From: an uncultured Ruminococcus sp.
Lineage (GTDB): Bacteria; Bacillota; Clostridia; Oscillospirales; Acutalibacteraceae
Direction of reading: 5' to 3'
Assembly (NCBI GenBank): GCA_902800065.1
Contig: CADCDE010000030.1
Coordinates: forward strand, 1-55,885
DNA: 55,885 nucleotides
Position 1 is the stretch's first letter; the number at the start of each line of letters is the position of its first letter. Below, piece after piece: positions 7,809 through 17,641 of the stretch. The notes beneath the pieces are model-generated. The model made no database searches, had not been told where the DNA came from, and saw only the letters and a program-made list of their open reading frames with translations. The translations under genes and the position numbers were made by a program.

Positions 7809-10433
7809 ATGGGATTTTTGAGCGATATAGGAAGTCCAATAGGTGCAAACGCAAAAAGAAATAAAGTAAATAAAAAAGTAGGCGAAGAAGTACATGAAGC
7901 AGTACATCAGACAGTATCTGAAGATAAAGGAGAGTATGAAAAAATGCACGGCTGGAAAAAAATAATCAATGAACTCAACGGAAAAAAAGGTGTAAAGCTT
8001 GTTGCAGAAAAGGAAAAAAATAATAAAGATTATACAGCGAAAGTGGAATTTTCTTCTCTTACGGAAAAACATAATATTTCCGTACCGAACAAGATAGATA
8101 TTTTTGATGGTCTTGATATTACGGAACGTGACAGACTGTATGTTTCTTTGGAGAAAATAAAGTTTTTTGATACAGTTGTGCTTATAAATGGTGAAAATGA
8201 CCTTGCAGGTCTTTTTAAACTGAAACCCATTGTCATTGACGAAAAGCCTCAGTATATACTCACGGCTGATGCAAGAGAACTTTTTATTGTGAACAATAAA
8301 AGCTCCAAATATTATTTTGCCTTTCTTGGAATGGATATGCAGCAGTATAAAGTGCCTGTTGAGGTGAACTGTCAGGAGCTTATGACCGCTTCCACACATC
8401 TCTGTATCGATTTCGGTACATCAAATACAACTGCAGGGTGCTTCCTTGATGATTCCTATGTTGATAATATTTCAAACATTGCTGTTATTAATGGGAATGT
8501 TGTACTGAATTCCGAAAATATCGTGAAATTCATTGAGCGTGACAGGGATGACGGTTCTGATATTGTATCTTTCAGCAGTATCGTGCCGACAGTCGTTTAT
8601 GTGGAGGACTGCAGCGATAAAGATGATATTATATATTCTTTCGGCTATGATGCGGCAAGGAAAGTCAAAGAAGATAACTATTGCCCACAGGCAAGCTGCT
8701 TTATGGAAATAAAACGCTGGACTTCTAATATAGATGTCAATGAAGAAATCAAAGATTCCAAAGGAAACAAGGCTGTTGTGAGCCGCAAGGAAATTATTTC
8801 AAAGTATCTTATGTTTGTTATAAAAACGGCTCAGAATCAGTTTAAATGCAGGTTCAGAAATATACATATATCCGCTCCCGTAAAACTTAAGGAAAAAGTA
8901 TTGGGCTTGTATGCAGAAATTCTCGAAAAAAACGGATATGTCCTTGAACAGAAAAATGCTATTGATGAGGGTATCGCTGTACTGTTCAGCATTATCAATA
9001 ACCAGATACAATCGGGCAATTATAATAATAATCAAGATGAAAAAGCTTTAATCATAGATTGCGGCGGAGGTACATCAGACCTTGCCTCATGCAGATACAA
9101 GATAGAAAAAGATGAAGACGGCATTATCAATCTTGACATAGTGACACAGCATATGAACGGTGATGTGAACTTCGGCGGTAATAATATAACCTATCGTATC
9201 ATGCAGTATATGAAGGTAGTGTATGCAAAGAAGCTCGGCGGAAAGAGAGTAAATGTTGATGATATCATAAAACAGGACATCAATTCCATTTTCTCATATA
9301 TTGAGGGTGAAATCGGTGATGACAATGATATAAGAGTAAAGGAACGCTACGAGGAAGTATATAAGATACTCAATAAAGAATATGAGAAAGCTGAAAAAAT
9401 CATTCCTACACGATATAAAGAACATGAAAATGAACCTAAAGAAATCTATGACAAGATAAAAAACAATTTCTATTTCCTGTGGAAGCTTGCCGAAGAAATG
9501 AAAAAGGAATTTTACAGGACTTCTATTTCAAGATATACGTTCCAACAGAAAAATGAGGATGATGATATTGATCTGCATACCAAGAAAATCGAAAACTGGA
9601 GAATATCCGTTATGCAGAACGGTGTTCTGAAAGAACAGGGCTATCCCAATATCATATACAATGCCAAGGAAATAGATAAAATTCTCCGTGCGGATATATA
9701 TTATCTTATCAGAAAGTTTTTGAATCCTCTCTATATCAACCGTGTTTCAGCGGATTCCTACAGTAATGAACTTGATACCTACAGTCAGATAAAGCTTTCG
9801 GGACAGTCCTCGAAAATCAATATTTTCATGGACGCTTTGAAAGAATTTCTGCCAGGCAAGAAAATAAAAAGCGGTCGCATACATTCAAAGGACAATGAAG
9901 CAGAAGAATTGAAGCTGACCTGTCTGAAGGGAGCTGTCATGTATCTTCATTCTCTCGAAAAATCCAATATTGAAGTGACTTTGCAGAATGAAACAAGAAA
10001 TATCCCTGTTTCTGTTTATATCAAAAATCAGAACGATGAAGATAAAGAAATGTTCTGTCAGGGATTTGACTGGGAGCAGCCGGCACAAAGAAGAAGAATC
10101 ACAAATTCCGGCAAAGAAGTTTATCTGCACATGAGAAATATTGATAAAGATGTCCGTGAGCCGTATAAATATGTATATGAAGATATTTCTTTTGCAAGGA
10201 CAAGCTTTGATGAACTGACAGAAATATCAAAAGGAAAAATATCGCAGGACATGATAGATGAAATGCCAGCAAATAAAAAATATATCTTTGTATTCCTTGA
10301 TAAAGAAAAATGGGGCTTTGATATCCTTCCCGTATATAAAGATGAAAAAGCTAAGCTGTACAGAGGAGATGCAGAATTCTGTTCGTTTGAGATGGATATT
10401 CTGCAGAATACATTTTTTGACGGCAGAAAGTAA
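7809..10433 (+). CDS. Hsp70/actin-fold ATPase (Hsp70-like protein 1)
   Basis: An 874-residue protein. AAAGGAG at 7793-7799 favours the ATG at 7809 over the in-frame ATG at 7803. A ~195-residue N-terminal extension precedes an Hsp70-type ATPase core: phosphate-1 loop LCIDFGTSNTT near residue 199 and phosphate-2 loop LIIDCGGGTSDLASC near residue 418, with a long helical insertion (residues about 500-620) rich in Lys/Glu. The canonical DnaK substrate-binding domain is not recognisable, so this is not the housekeeping chaperone. Actin/Hsp70-fold ATPases switch conformation on ATP binding. In this operon it could assemble or recycle the tube and sheath, taking the place of ClpV, but that is inference. 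It is divergent from the Hsp70-like proteins at 12196 and 23080, which resemble each other more. Confidence 0.82.
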   Translation: MGFLSDIGSPIGANAKRNKVNKKVGEEVHEAVHQTVSEDKGEYEKMHGWKKIINELNGKKGVKLVAEKEKNNKDYTAKVEFSSLTEKHNISVPNKIDIFDGLDITERDRLYVSLEKIKFFDTVVLINGENDLAGLFKLKPIVIDEKPQYILTADARELFIVNNKSSKYYFAFLGMDMQQYKVPVEVNCQELMTASTHLCIDFGTSNTTAGCFLDDSYVDNISNIAVINGNVVLNSENIVKFIERDRDDGSDIVSFSSIVPTVVYVEDCSDKDDIIYSFGYDAARKVKEDNYCPQASCFMEIKRWTSNIDVNEEIKDSKGNKAVVSRKEIISKYLMFVIKTAQNQFKCRFRNIHISAPVKLKEKVLGLYAEILEKNGYVLEQKNAIDEGIAVLFSIINNQIQSGNYNNNQDEKALIIDCGGGTSDLASCRYKIEKDEDGIINLDIVTQHMNGDVNFGGNNITYRIMQYMKVVYAKKLGGKRVNVDDIIKQDINSIFSYIEGEIGDDNDIRVKERYEEVYKILNKEYEKAEKIIPTRYKEHENEPKEIYDKIKNNFYFLWKLAEEMKKEFYRTSISRYTFQQKNEDDDIDLHTKKIENWRISVMQNGVLKEQGYPNIIYNAKEIDKILRADIYYLIRKFLNPLYINRVSADSYSNELDTYSQIKLSGQSSKINIFMDALKEFLPGKKIKSGRIHSKDNEAEELKLTCLKGAVMYLHSLEKSNIEVTLQNETRNIPVSVYIKNQNDEDKEMFCQGFDWEQPAQRRRITNSGKEVYLHMRNIDKDVREPYKYVYEDISFARTSFDELTEISKGKISQDMIDEMPANKKYIFVFLDKEKWGFDILPVYKDEKAKLYRGDAEFCSFEMDILQNTFFDGRK

Positions 10434-10438
10434 GGTGA

Positions 10439-11173
10439 ATGATTTTGTTCATACCCGTTTTTGAGAAAGGTCTTATCTTAAAACAGCATATGCTTGAAGC
10501 ATTGAGAGACCATCCAAATGAATTCATAGAAAAACTGTTTGCAGAATACGGAAACGGCATCATTACAGGCTGTAATGTAAGTGTGTCTGATAATACGCTC
10601 CATATTGGTGAGGGGATAATTAAAATAAACGGTCAAATCTATATTTTGACAAAATCGTTGTCTGTTGTTGCCGAAGATGAAATAAATTATGTGTATCTGA
10701 AAATCACGTCCGAAAGCCTCGCTGACGGAACGAAACTTAATATTGATGTGATACAGAAAAATGAAAAGGATGATTCCCTGTTTGAAGTGGTAAGATATAC
10801 TAAAAATGCCAATTTAAAGCCTTACAGCAAAATTGATGAATTATTTTCCGATGTTTCCAACAGGATAGACCAAAGATATGTATTCCAGAGTGTTGCAGGC
10901 GGAAATACTCTTTTGGCGGGATATTACCGCCTGTATGCTGAAAAGGTGCTTTCAAGCGGTAATGCCGATATGCAGGATACAGCATTTGCTTATCAGTGCA
11001 TGAACGGTATCGGCAGTATTGAGATAGTGAAAGCGTATTTTCATACAGATGACATCAGCAATCAAAATATCCTGTCACTGATGAAACAAAGGCTTTCCAA
11101 GCTTTCCGCAAACTCCCCCGAAACCAAAAAAACCGAGCCTGTACAGGTGAAAAGACACATAACTATATCTTAA
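10439..11173 (+). CDS. TssK N-terminal-like or tail-fibre-like protein
   Basis: A 244-residue protein. The start is uncertain: ATG 10439 lies very close to AAGGTGA, and a TTG at 10445 has better spacing. The N-terminus, with FEKGLILKQHMLEALRDHP, echoes the 'W..G.fL.PQHfQ' opening of TssK baseplate proteins. It is followed by a beta-rich section (GIITGCNVSVSDNTLHIGEG, then KINGQIY) typical of phage baseplate or fibre-attachment proteins. The C-terminal ~70 residues are helical and end in a Lys/Pro-rich tail. TssK links baseplate to membrane complex in type VI systems and derives from a phage receptor-binding protein. Here it would be a shortened version. It follows Hsp70-like protein 1 with a 5 bp gap. 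Moderate confidence only. Confidence 0.5.
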   Translation: MILFIPVFEKGLILKQHMLEALRDHPNEFIEKLFAEYGNGIITGCNVSVSDNTLHIGEGIIKINGQIYILTKSLSVVAEDEINYVYLKITSESLADGTKLNIDVIQKNEKDDSLFEVVRYTKNANLKPYSKIDELFSDVSNRIDQRYVFQSVAGGNTLLAGYYRLYAEKVLSSGNADMQDTAFAYQCMNGIGSIEIVKAYFHTDDISNQNILSLMKQRLSKLSANSPETKKTEPVQVKRHITIS

Positions 11174-11189
11174 AAAGGAGAAATCAAAA

Positions 11190-12173
11190 TTGAGACTGAC
11201 GTTCAAAGAAAAATTTATCAAACTTCTTGATGACGATGATGTTATCAAGAAATTGAATAAGGTGCTGAAACTAAAAAATAAAACTCCCGATAATTCGGAA
11301 GTTATGTCAGCGGAATATAAAAGGCTTGAAAATGAGAATATCTCTTTAAAGAGTCAGCTTGAAAAAATCACAGCGGAAAATGACAGACTTGAAAACACAA
11401 TCAGCGAAAAACAAAGAGATATTATCAACTTGAAAAGCTATAATCACGACATACTTGAAAAGTATCACTCAAATCAAAAAGAACTTGAGGAAACAAAATC
11501 AGAGCTTTCAGAAACAAAAGCCGAGTTGAAAAAATCCAAAAATGTTTATATTTCTTTAAAGAGTCAGCTTGAGGAAATCATAGCGGAAAATAACAGGCTC
11601 AAAAATACAATCAGCGAAAAAGACAGAGATATCATCTATTTGAAAAGCCATAACAACGATATACTTGAAGGGTATAAATCAAAGGAAAAAGAACTGTCCG
11701 AAACACAGGCTGAACTCCAAAAATCCAAAGCTGTTTCTGATGAATTGACAGGGTATTTCAAAAATCCTCTTGAACTGTACGACAGGTATAAAAATCTTGA
11801 TGACAGGATAAAAAGACAGTTGTCCAATATCATAATCGACAAAAGTATCATGACATTTATATCTTCGTGTTCACAGTACGGTAATCTGGAAATGCTTTGG
11901 GATCATACAAAATATCTTTTGCTTAATGGTGAGGATATAAGCGTTCCGAGAGATATATTCGGCTATTTCTTTGAATTGCTGAACGAGTCGGCAGAAAAAC
12001 CGCTGTATACATGGAATGAGGACAGTATCAGCACACGCTATGATGACAGCCGTCATATTTGCGGTTATGGCAGTTCCGCACAGGGCATTGTAAGAGAAAT
12101 ACAGCTTCGTGGCTATGCTTCGGCAAACACAGGCAAAATCATTAAAAAATCAGTTGTAAAAGCTGAAAGATAA
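11190..12173 (+). CDS. Coiled-coil protein with C-terminal domain shared with the 18086 gene
   Basis: A 327-residue protein starting at TTG 11190, 9 bp after AAAGGAG. Residues about 35-185 form a long parallel coiled coil with an internal duplication: the segment SLKSQLE(K/E)I(T/I)AEN(D/N)RL(E/K)NTISEK occurs twice, about 70 residues apart. The C-terminal ~140 residues form a globular domain matching the C-terminus of the protein at 18086, with common points PLELYDRYKNL / PVRYLNLYKSL, an FISSC / FIVSC motif, FGYFFELLNES / FDYFFRIFNDS and a closing NTGKI(I)(K/R)KS(L/V)VK. Both copies lie upstream of an Hsp70-like gene. By position and architecture it may be a partner or regulator of the Hsp70-like ATPases, comparable in layout to GrpE with DnaK. 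No GrpE signature is visible. Confidence 0.78.
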   Translation: MRLTFKEKFIKLLDDDDVIKKLNKVLKLKNKTPDNSEVMSAEYKRLENENISLKSQLEKITAENDRLENTISEKQRDIINLKSYNHDILEKYHSNQKELEETKSELSETKAELKKSKNVYISLKSQLEEIIAENNRLKNTISEKDRDIIYLKSHNNDILEGYKSKEKELSETQAELQKSKAVSDELTGYFKNPLELYDRYKNLDDRIKRQLSNIIIDKSIMTFISSCSQYGNLEMLWDHTKYLLLNGEDISVPRDIFGYFFELLNESAEKPLYTWNEDSISTRYDDSRHICGYGSSAQGIVREIQLRGYASANTGKIIKKSVVKAER

Positions 12174-12195
12174 AATTACAGGAGTGAAAAATACC

Positions 12196-15129
12196 ATGAT
12201 AAACAACAGAAATGTAGAAGTTTCAAAGACAGTTACACACATCAGCACCGAAAGCAGATTGTATAAATTGATGTTTCCGATGGTAAAATCCGAAATTATA
12301 CTTTATAAAATGAAAACATTGATTGATGAATTCAAAAGCACCTTTAAAAACACTCTTTGGATAGAATGTAATAATCTCTACTATGTTCCAAAGTTTGATA
12401 TGATCGTAGAAAAAAGAGACTTATATTCAAGTCTTAAAAACAGCTATCCTTCAACATTTGGCGGTATAAGTACAGTTTGCTTTACATACGAACAAGCAAG
12501 AGAACTGTTTTACACTAAAAGGTATCGTCTTCCGCAGTCACTTCAAAATGCTATAAAAAACAGCTTTAAATGCGACTCAGGTTATGAGTGGGGATATTAT
12601 ATATCTTGTCGCAGCAGTAAAAATGATGATGGTAATTTATCTATGAATAGCGGCGGATATGGAAATGCAGGCTCAGGTTGGGATGGTAAACTAAGAATAG
12701 TTTCTGCGCCTATGAAAAAAGAAGATTTTATAAAATACCTACTGAACAAAAATTATGTGTTGGCTGATAATGAAAAATATAAATTGCTTAACAGCTTGAT
12801 AGATGCTTTCAAAAAACATAATATTGTGCCAGCAATAAAGGGGATTTATTCGGAAGATGAATATAACAATGCTGTCAATCAGTTGACGGAAGTTGGTGAT
12901 GAAATTTGGAACTTGTTGCCTGAAAATGACAGGAACTTCGGTAAAATGAATGACGAGATGTTTGAGGATTTGATTGACACTGTTTTGAGTGCTGATGAAC
13001 TGAGAGCTGACCTTGAACCTGATGACAGAAAGTCTGTTGAGGACATAAACAGAGGTCACTGGGAGCTTTGGGACGAAAAAGAAAGCGGTCAGATGGTTGA
13101 ACTGCCCAAACCGCTTGTTGCAAGAAATCCTGTTGCAGACATTCGCCCCGATGGTCTTATCGGTATTGACTTCGGTACAAAAAGCACTATCGTTTCATGT
13201 CAGGACGGCAGCGACAAAACCAAACTTCTCCGTATCGGTGTAGGCGAACTCAGCAAAAAGGCTGAAAAACATCATTATGAAAACCCGACTATCCTCGAAT
13301 TTGTCGATATCGAAACCTTCCTCAAGGATTACTCGGGCGAAAACGGCAGACCTCACACGAATTTCGTTGATTTATATGTTTCTCACCGTGCCGCAAACAA
13401 CTTCAAGGACAGCAGCGACAGCAGTAAATTCTATTCATATTTCTATGACATCAAACAGTGGTGCGGCAGTAATCAGCGTTACAGTCAGGTAAAAATAATT
13501 GACCAGAACGGAAATATAAAACTGCTTCCGCCTTATCTTGAATTGGAGGGAGAGTTTGATCCCGTTGCAATTTATGCGTATTATTTGGGATTGTTTATCA
13601 ATAATATGCGTAATGGTATTTATATGAATTATATCCTGTCATTTCCCGCAATGTACTCAAAGTCTGTCCGTGACAAAATGCTTGAAAGTTTCCGTACAGG
13701 CTTGAAAAAATCCCTTCCCGATGCAGTTCTCGAAAATGAAACGCTTATGGCTGATTTCAGTGTGATTTCGGGAATCAGTGAGCCTGAAGCCTATGCGATA
13801 ACAGCCTTGAAAAGCTATGGCTTTGAACCAGAGGGCGATGAAAAAATTTATTACGGTATCTTTGATTTTGGCGGAGGTACAACGGATTATGATTTCGGAA
13901 TATGGCGTGAAGCTGACTTTGACAATAAAGAGGAAGAACTCTATGATTACGTCATTAAGCATATTGAAAATGGCGGTGACAAGTATTTAGGCGGTGAAAA
14001 TCTGCTTGAAAAGCTCGCATTTGAGGTATTCAGGGCAAATGCCGATAAGCTCCGCAAAAATGACAAATCGGCAGGATTTTCATTTTGCAAGCCTGTGGAT
14101 TGTGATGATTTTCCCGGCAGTGAAATATTGATTTCATCATCTCAGGAGGCAAGGCGAAATACAAAATCTCTTATGGAAGCACTCAGACCTTTCTGGGAGG
14201 GGTTACATTCATATAATGCAGAAAAAGAACTTTCTGATGAAAATGTTATTCCCTCTACCCTTGCAGAAGACGAGTTCTATGAATTGGACAGTGACTGCAC
14301 TATCCTGAAAGACGGCTTTATCAAGGTGACACTGTTCGATAAAGAGGGAAATCCTCAGGCTAATTTCCAGCTTGATATAGACAATGAACAGGATAATATC
14401 AAAGTTGATTTGCTTGGTATCCTTGAAAATGAAATTGATAAAGGCGTATATAACTTCTTTGAGGCAATGAAGCCGATATTTGAAAGAGATGATATAAATA
14501 TAGATTCTGTCAGTCAGGTACAGATATTTATTGCAGGCAATTCCGGAAAATCACCAATTCTTCAGACCTGTTTCAATAAATATATTCCGATATATACGAA
14601 GATGCTGAAGGGTGAAACGGAAGAAGAATTTTTTGTGATATTCCCGTCACTTGGCACGCCGGAGGCTATCGGGATACAGAAAAATCGTGGTATAGAAATA
14701 AACGAAGAAGATATACTCATGCCTACCGGAAAAACAGGTGTTGCATACGGATTGATAGATGGCAGAGATGGCGGACAAATCAAAGTTGAGTCCGACTGCT
14801 CGCATGACAAAGAAGCCAAATTCAAATATTATCTTGGGATTGCAAAGAAAAATAAATTCATTTGCAAGACAGACAGGAATATTGAATACAATCAGTGGTA
14901 TGAATTTGTCAGTGCAGGTAGGGAAAATTTTGAACTGTACTACTCTACCTTACCGGAAGTGGTTACTAATCATGTTTCGAGTGATAAGGTATTTAAAAAG
15001 AGATTAAAAATCAGCCATACAGATGTCGATGCTAAGATTTGCATAAGAGCGGTTTCTCCAACAGAGATAGAATATGTTGTCTTTAAAAATGAAGAACTTT
15101 GTCCTGTTGTCAGGGTGGAATTGACGTAA
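12196..15129 (+). CDS. Hsp70-like ATPase with long N-terminal extension (Hsp70-like protein 2)
   Basis: A 977-residue protein. ATG 12196 follows ACAGGAG by 11 bp; the GTG at 12184 overlaps that site and is rejected. Residues 1-310 form an extension of unknown fold with a Gly/Ser-rich patch near residue 150. The Hsp70/actin ATPase core begins with GLIGIDFGTKSTIV (about residue 322), has FDFGGGTTDYDFG (about 556) and an adenosine-motif-like FIAGNSGKSPIL (about 778). The C-terminal ~100 residues are beta-rich. It is clearly paralogous to the 982-residue protein at 23080, sharing the NPV.DI-x-x-DGLIGIDFGT lead-in, the DIKQWCG motif and the GGEN-LLE motif. The retained nucleotide-binding motifs suggest an active ATPase. 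Its substrate is unknown. It follows the coiled-coil partner candidate directly. Confidence 0.82.
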   Translation: MINNRNVEVSKTVTHISTESRLYKLMFPMVKSEIILYKMKTLIDEFKSTFKNTLWIECNNLYYVPKFDMIVEKRDLYSSLKNSYPSTFGGISTVCFTYEQARELFYTKRYRLPQSLQNAIKNSFKCDSGYEWGYYISCRSSKNDDGNLSMNSGGYGNAGSGWDGKLRIVSAPMKKEDFIKYLLNKNYVLADNEKYKLLNSLIDAFKKHNIVPAIKGIYSEDEYNNAVNQLTEVGDEIWNLLPENDRNFGKMNDEMFEDLIDTVLSADELRADLEPDDRKSVEDINRGHWELWDEKESGQMVELPKPLVARNPVADIRPDGLIGIDFGTKSTIVSCQDGSDKTKLLRIGVGELSKKAEKHHYENPTILEFVDIETFLKDYSGENGRPHTNFVDLYVSHRAANNFKDSSDSSKFYSYFYDIKQWCGSNQRYSQVKIIDQNGNIKLLPPYLELEGEFDPVAIYAYYLGLFINNMRNGIYMNYILSFPAMYSKSVRDKMLESFRTGLKKSLPDAVLENETLMADFSVISGISEPEAYAITALKSYGFEPEGDEKIYYGIFDFGGGTTDYDFGIWREADFDNKEEELYDYVIKHIENGGDKYLGGENLLEKLAFEVFRANADKLRKNDKSAGFSFCKPVDCDDFPGSEILISSSQEARRNTKSLMEALRPFWEGLHSYNAEKELSDENVIPSTLAEDEFYELDSDCTILKDGFIKVTLFDKEGNPQANFQLDIDNEQDNIKVDLLGILENEIDKGVYNFFEAMKPIFERDDINIDSVSQVQIFIAGNSGKSPILQTCFNKYIPIYTKMLKGETEEEFFVIFPSLGTPEAIGIQKNRGIEINEEDILMPTGKTGVAYGLIDGRDGGQIKVESDCSHDKEAKFKYYLGIAKKNKFICKTDRNIEYNQWYEFVSAGRENFELYYSTLPEVVTNHVSSDKVFKKRLKISHTDVDAKICIRAVSPTEIEYVVFKNEELCPVVRVELT

Positions 15130-15186
15130 GAAAAAGCAGATGTGGCAATAAATAACGGGATTTGTAAAGTGAGGTGAAGCGGAACT

Positions 15187-15753
15187 ATGTTGTTTGTTCA
15201 AAATATTATTTTGCGTTATCAGAAAGATGTACGCTATGCGAATTATGCCAATCAAAGAAGAAGTATTCGTTTTTGGGAACTTCCGTCAACTGATTTAGAG
15301 GAGAATGAAGTGTTTGTAAACAGGGTATGTCTTGGACAAAGTACATTCTTGAATAAAAATTTTCTTGTAAAGGATACAAAAAATATCCACTGCTATCAGA
15401 ATATAACCAAATCCTATGGAGCGGAAGTATTTTATAATGGGCGTTTTATCAATAATTCACCGTTTTCAGGAAGATTGGCTGTCGTAAAGGAAGATGACAG
15501 TTATCAAATAAAATACTGTGGAAAGCATGATTTAGGTTTTTACAGTACAAAAATGACTATCGCGAAAAATGAATACGGCAGAATTGTTTTTAATGAAAGG
15601 GGTACTTATGAATATTCGGGTATTTGGTATTATGAACTGAATATATATAATTTTGTAAATGCCGATTACTCCAAATACAGTCCAAAGCTGTTTTTCAGGA
15701 AACAGCCTGATTATGAATTTGAGGATATGAGGAAGTTACGCTACAATGGCTGA
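15187..15753 (+). CDS. Unrecognised 188-residue protein
   Basis: The ATG at 15187 follows GAGGTGA at about 15171. The protein is soluble, basic and aromatic-rich with many short strands (GRFINNSPFSGRL, KYCGKHDLGFYSTKM, ERGTYEYSGIWYYELNIY), giving an all-beta appearance. There is no signal peptide or transmembrane segment. I do not recognise a family. It lies between Hsp70-like protein 2 and the MATE exporter, with gaps of 57 and 29 bp. It could be a late operon component, for example a fibre, adaptor or immunity-type protein, but nothing in the sequence decides this. Confidence 0.7.
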   Translation: MLFVQNIILRYQKDVRYANYANQRRSIRFWELPSTDLEENEVFVNRVCLGQSTFLNKNFLVKDTKNIHCYQNITKSYGAEVFYNGRFINNSPFSGRLAVVKEDDSYQIKYCGKHDLGFYSTKMTIAKNEYGRIVFNERGTYEYSGIWYYELNIYNFVNADYSKYSPKLFFRKQPDYEFEDMRKLRYNG

Positions 15754-15782
15754 CAGATATTTTTGTGAAAGAAAGATTTGAA

Positions 15783-17126
15783 ATGGATAAAGAAGATAAG
15801 CGTATATTTACGCTGAGTGAAGAAAAGCCTGTAAAGGCTGTTGTAAAAATGGGAGTTCCGCTGATTGCAGGAATGTTTATCATGGTGCTTTACAATCTGG
15901 TGGATACATATTTTATCGGATTGACGCACGATGATTACCAATTAGCGGCTGTCAATCTTGCCTACCCTGTTATGATGATAACGATAGCTGTTTCCAATAT
16001 GATAGGAACAGGCTCGTCATCTCTTATTGCAAGAAGTCTTGGTGCAGATGACAGGGAAAAAGCTGACCATACATTGACAGTCGGCTTTATGCTTACAATC
16101 ATTAACAGTATTATCGTGGCGGCAGTGGGATTGATTTTTCTGAAAGCTATTGTGCAGGGACTTGGTGCAAAGGACAATACTACTATTTATACAGAGCAGT
16201 ATGTGAGAATTATTCTGATTGGAAGTATTTTCACAATGGGAAATTATACCTTCGGGCAGCTTCTTAGAAGTGAGGGTTCCGTAAAATATTCAATTGTCGG
16301 AATGATTGTCGGTACGATAGTCAATATCATACTTGATCCCATTTTTATATTTACGCTGAATTTGCAGGTACAGGGAGCGGCTATTGCCACTATTATCGGA
16401 AACGGCTGCGGAATGGCGGCATCATTGATGTTTTATATCAGAGGAAAGACACTTTTGAAACCGTCATTGAAATGTATCAAGCCAACGGCTGAAATTCTGA
16501 AAGAGATATTTTGGGTAGGCGTTCCTGCATCTTTGGAAACACTTCTGACATCAGCGGCTTATATCGTGAATAATAATCTTGCTGTGGGTTATGGCGAACT
16601 GACGGTTGCGGCAATGGGAATTGCTCAGAAAGTGCTGTCGCTTGGAAGCTACATTTATCAGGGATTTACCGCCGGTACTCAGCCAATTATGGGATATAAC
16701 TATGGTGCGAAAAATTATATAAGAATGATGAACATTTTGAAAGCAGGTGTTACAGTTGTCAGCGGAACGGAATTGGTCTTGATGGGTTTATACGGGATTT
16801 TTGCACCGATTTTGATAGGCATATTCACCGAATCGGCAGAGGTCATATCTATTGGCACAATGGTATTGAGGACATTGATGTTTATACTTCCATTTGTAGG
16901 GGCGATTTCAATGTGCCGAATGTCATTTCAGGCAATGGGAAAACCGCAGTATGCTTTCGGGATAACGCTTGTGCGGCAGTTGATATTATATGTGCCGCTG
17001 TTATTGATTTTGAATTATATATTCGGTTTGAATGGAATGCTCTGGGCACAGCCTGTCACGGAAATGATTATGATGGTATCGTCAATACTTATTCTCTACG
17101 GAGCTATACGCAGAGAGAGCAAATAA
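15783..17126 (+). CDS. MATE family multidrug/Na+ antiporter
   Basis: A 447-residue integral membrane protein, the usual MATE length, with about 12 hydrophobic segments in two similar halves. Typical features are AVVKMGVPLIAGMFIMVLYN in the first helix, then VDTYFIGL, GTGSSSLIARSLGA, QLLRSEG, and in the second half GFTAGTQPIMGYNYGA. The family exports cationic drugs or metabolites using Na+ or H+ gradients. Start: ATG 15783 gives the expected short cytosolic N-terminus; a GTG at 15765 would add six residues, and neither has a strong ribosome site. It is on the same strand as the injection cluster and may be co-transcribed, but MATE genes are common cargo and nothing links it functionally to the apparatus. 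Confidence 0.9.
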   Translation: MDKEDKRIFTLSEEKPVKAVVKMGVPLIAGMFIMVLYNLVDTYFIGLTHDDYQLAAVNLAYPVMMITIAVSNMIGTGSSSLIARSLGADDREKADHTLTVGFMLTIINSIIVAAVGLIFLKAIVQGLGAKDNTTIYTEQYVRIILIGSIFTMGNYTFGQLLRSEGSVKYSIVGMIVGTIVNIILDPIFIFTLNLQVQGAAIATIIGNGCGMAASLMFYIRGKTLLKPSLKCIKPTAEILKEIFWVGVPASLETLLTSAAYIVNNNLAVGYGELTVAAMGIAQKVLSLGSYIYQGFTAGTQPIMGYNYGAKNYIRMMNILKAGVTVVSGTELVLMGLYGIFAPILIGIFTESAEVISIGTMVLRTLMFILPFVGAISMCRMSFQAMGKPQYAFGITLVRQLILYVPLLLILNYIFGLNGMLWAQPVTEMIMMVSSILILYGAIRRESK

Positions 17127-17173
17127 AAAAAGGCATTTTTATATTACTTTATGTGAAATGGTAGATATTTATT

Positions 17174-17641
17174 ATGAAAATTCTTTCAGTGAGTGGCTGT
17201 CCATATGAAGATTATGATGGGCAGATACTACATTTGTATACGAAACTTGATGAGGGAGAGGAAATTCGTCTTAACGATATTATTTCAATAGAAATGATGG
17301 ACGATACATTTCTTAAAAGAGAAGTCTTGCTTATCAATAGCGATTATTATAATATATCAGAAAATGTGAGGAAAAAGATTGAATCGGGTGAATATGGAAA
17401 ATCTGATAATCCAACAATGAATATAAAAGGTTCTTGCAGTGCAAATATTGTTGTGAAAGATGTACCTTATCATGAAGTCAAAACTGATGAAGAAATAGCC
17501 AGAAGAAAATTTTTGGAAGAACAGAAAAAAATGAAATGCCTTTCACCTTTTAAGGAACTTCATTTTGGTGATAAAAGCATTTACAGGAGTGAGAGGTTTA
17601 TGGCTTCTCACTTATATTATTGCATTAATCCATTAAGCTGA
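17174..17641 (+). CDS. Unrecognised protein with C-terminus running into a terminator hairpin
   Basis: A 155-residue reading frame with no clear ribosome site before its ATG. The first ~135 residues are acidic and soluble, with short strands and a KTDEEIARRKFLEEQKKMK helix; I recognise no family. The last ~20 residues (RSERFMASHLYY onwards) are encoded by the repeated hairpin at 17588 and sequence beyond it. The original 3' end has therefore probably been replaced, and the protein may be truncated. A winged-helix relic and a MITE follow immediately, so this interval looks like a rearrangement scar between the two operons. Confidence 0.5.
   Translation: MKILSVSGCPYEDYDGQILHLYTKLDEGEEIRLNDIISIEMMDDTFLKREVLLINSDYYNISENVRKKIESGEYGKSDNPTMNIKGSCSANIVVKDVPYHEVKTDEEIARRKFLEEQKKMKCLSPFKELHFGDKSIYRSERFMASHLYYCINPLS
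17588..17613 (+). terminator. Terminator hairpin, copy 2
   Basis: The stem AGTGAGAGG / CTTCTCACT is nearly identical to the hairpins at 1 and 26566 and lies at the end of operon A. The following tract (ttatattattgc) is only moderately T-rich, so it may be leaky. It overlaps the end of the 17174 reading frame. Confidence 0.6.
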
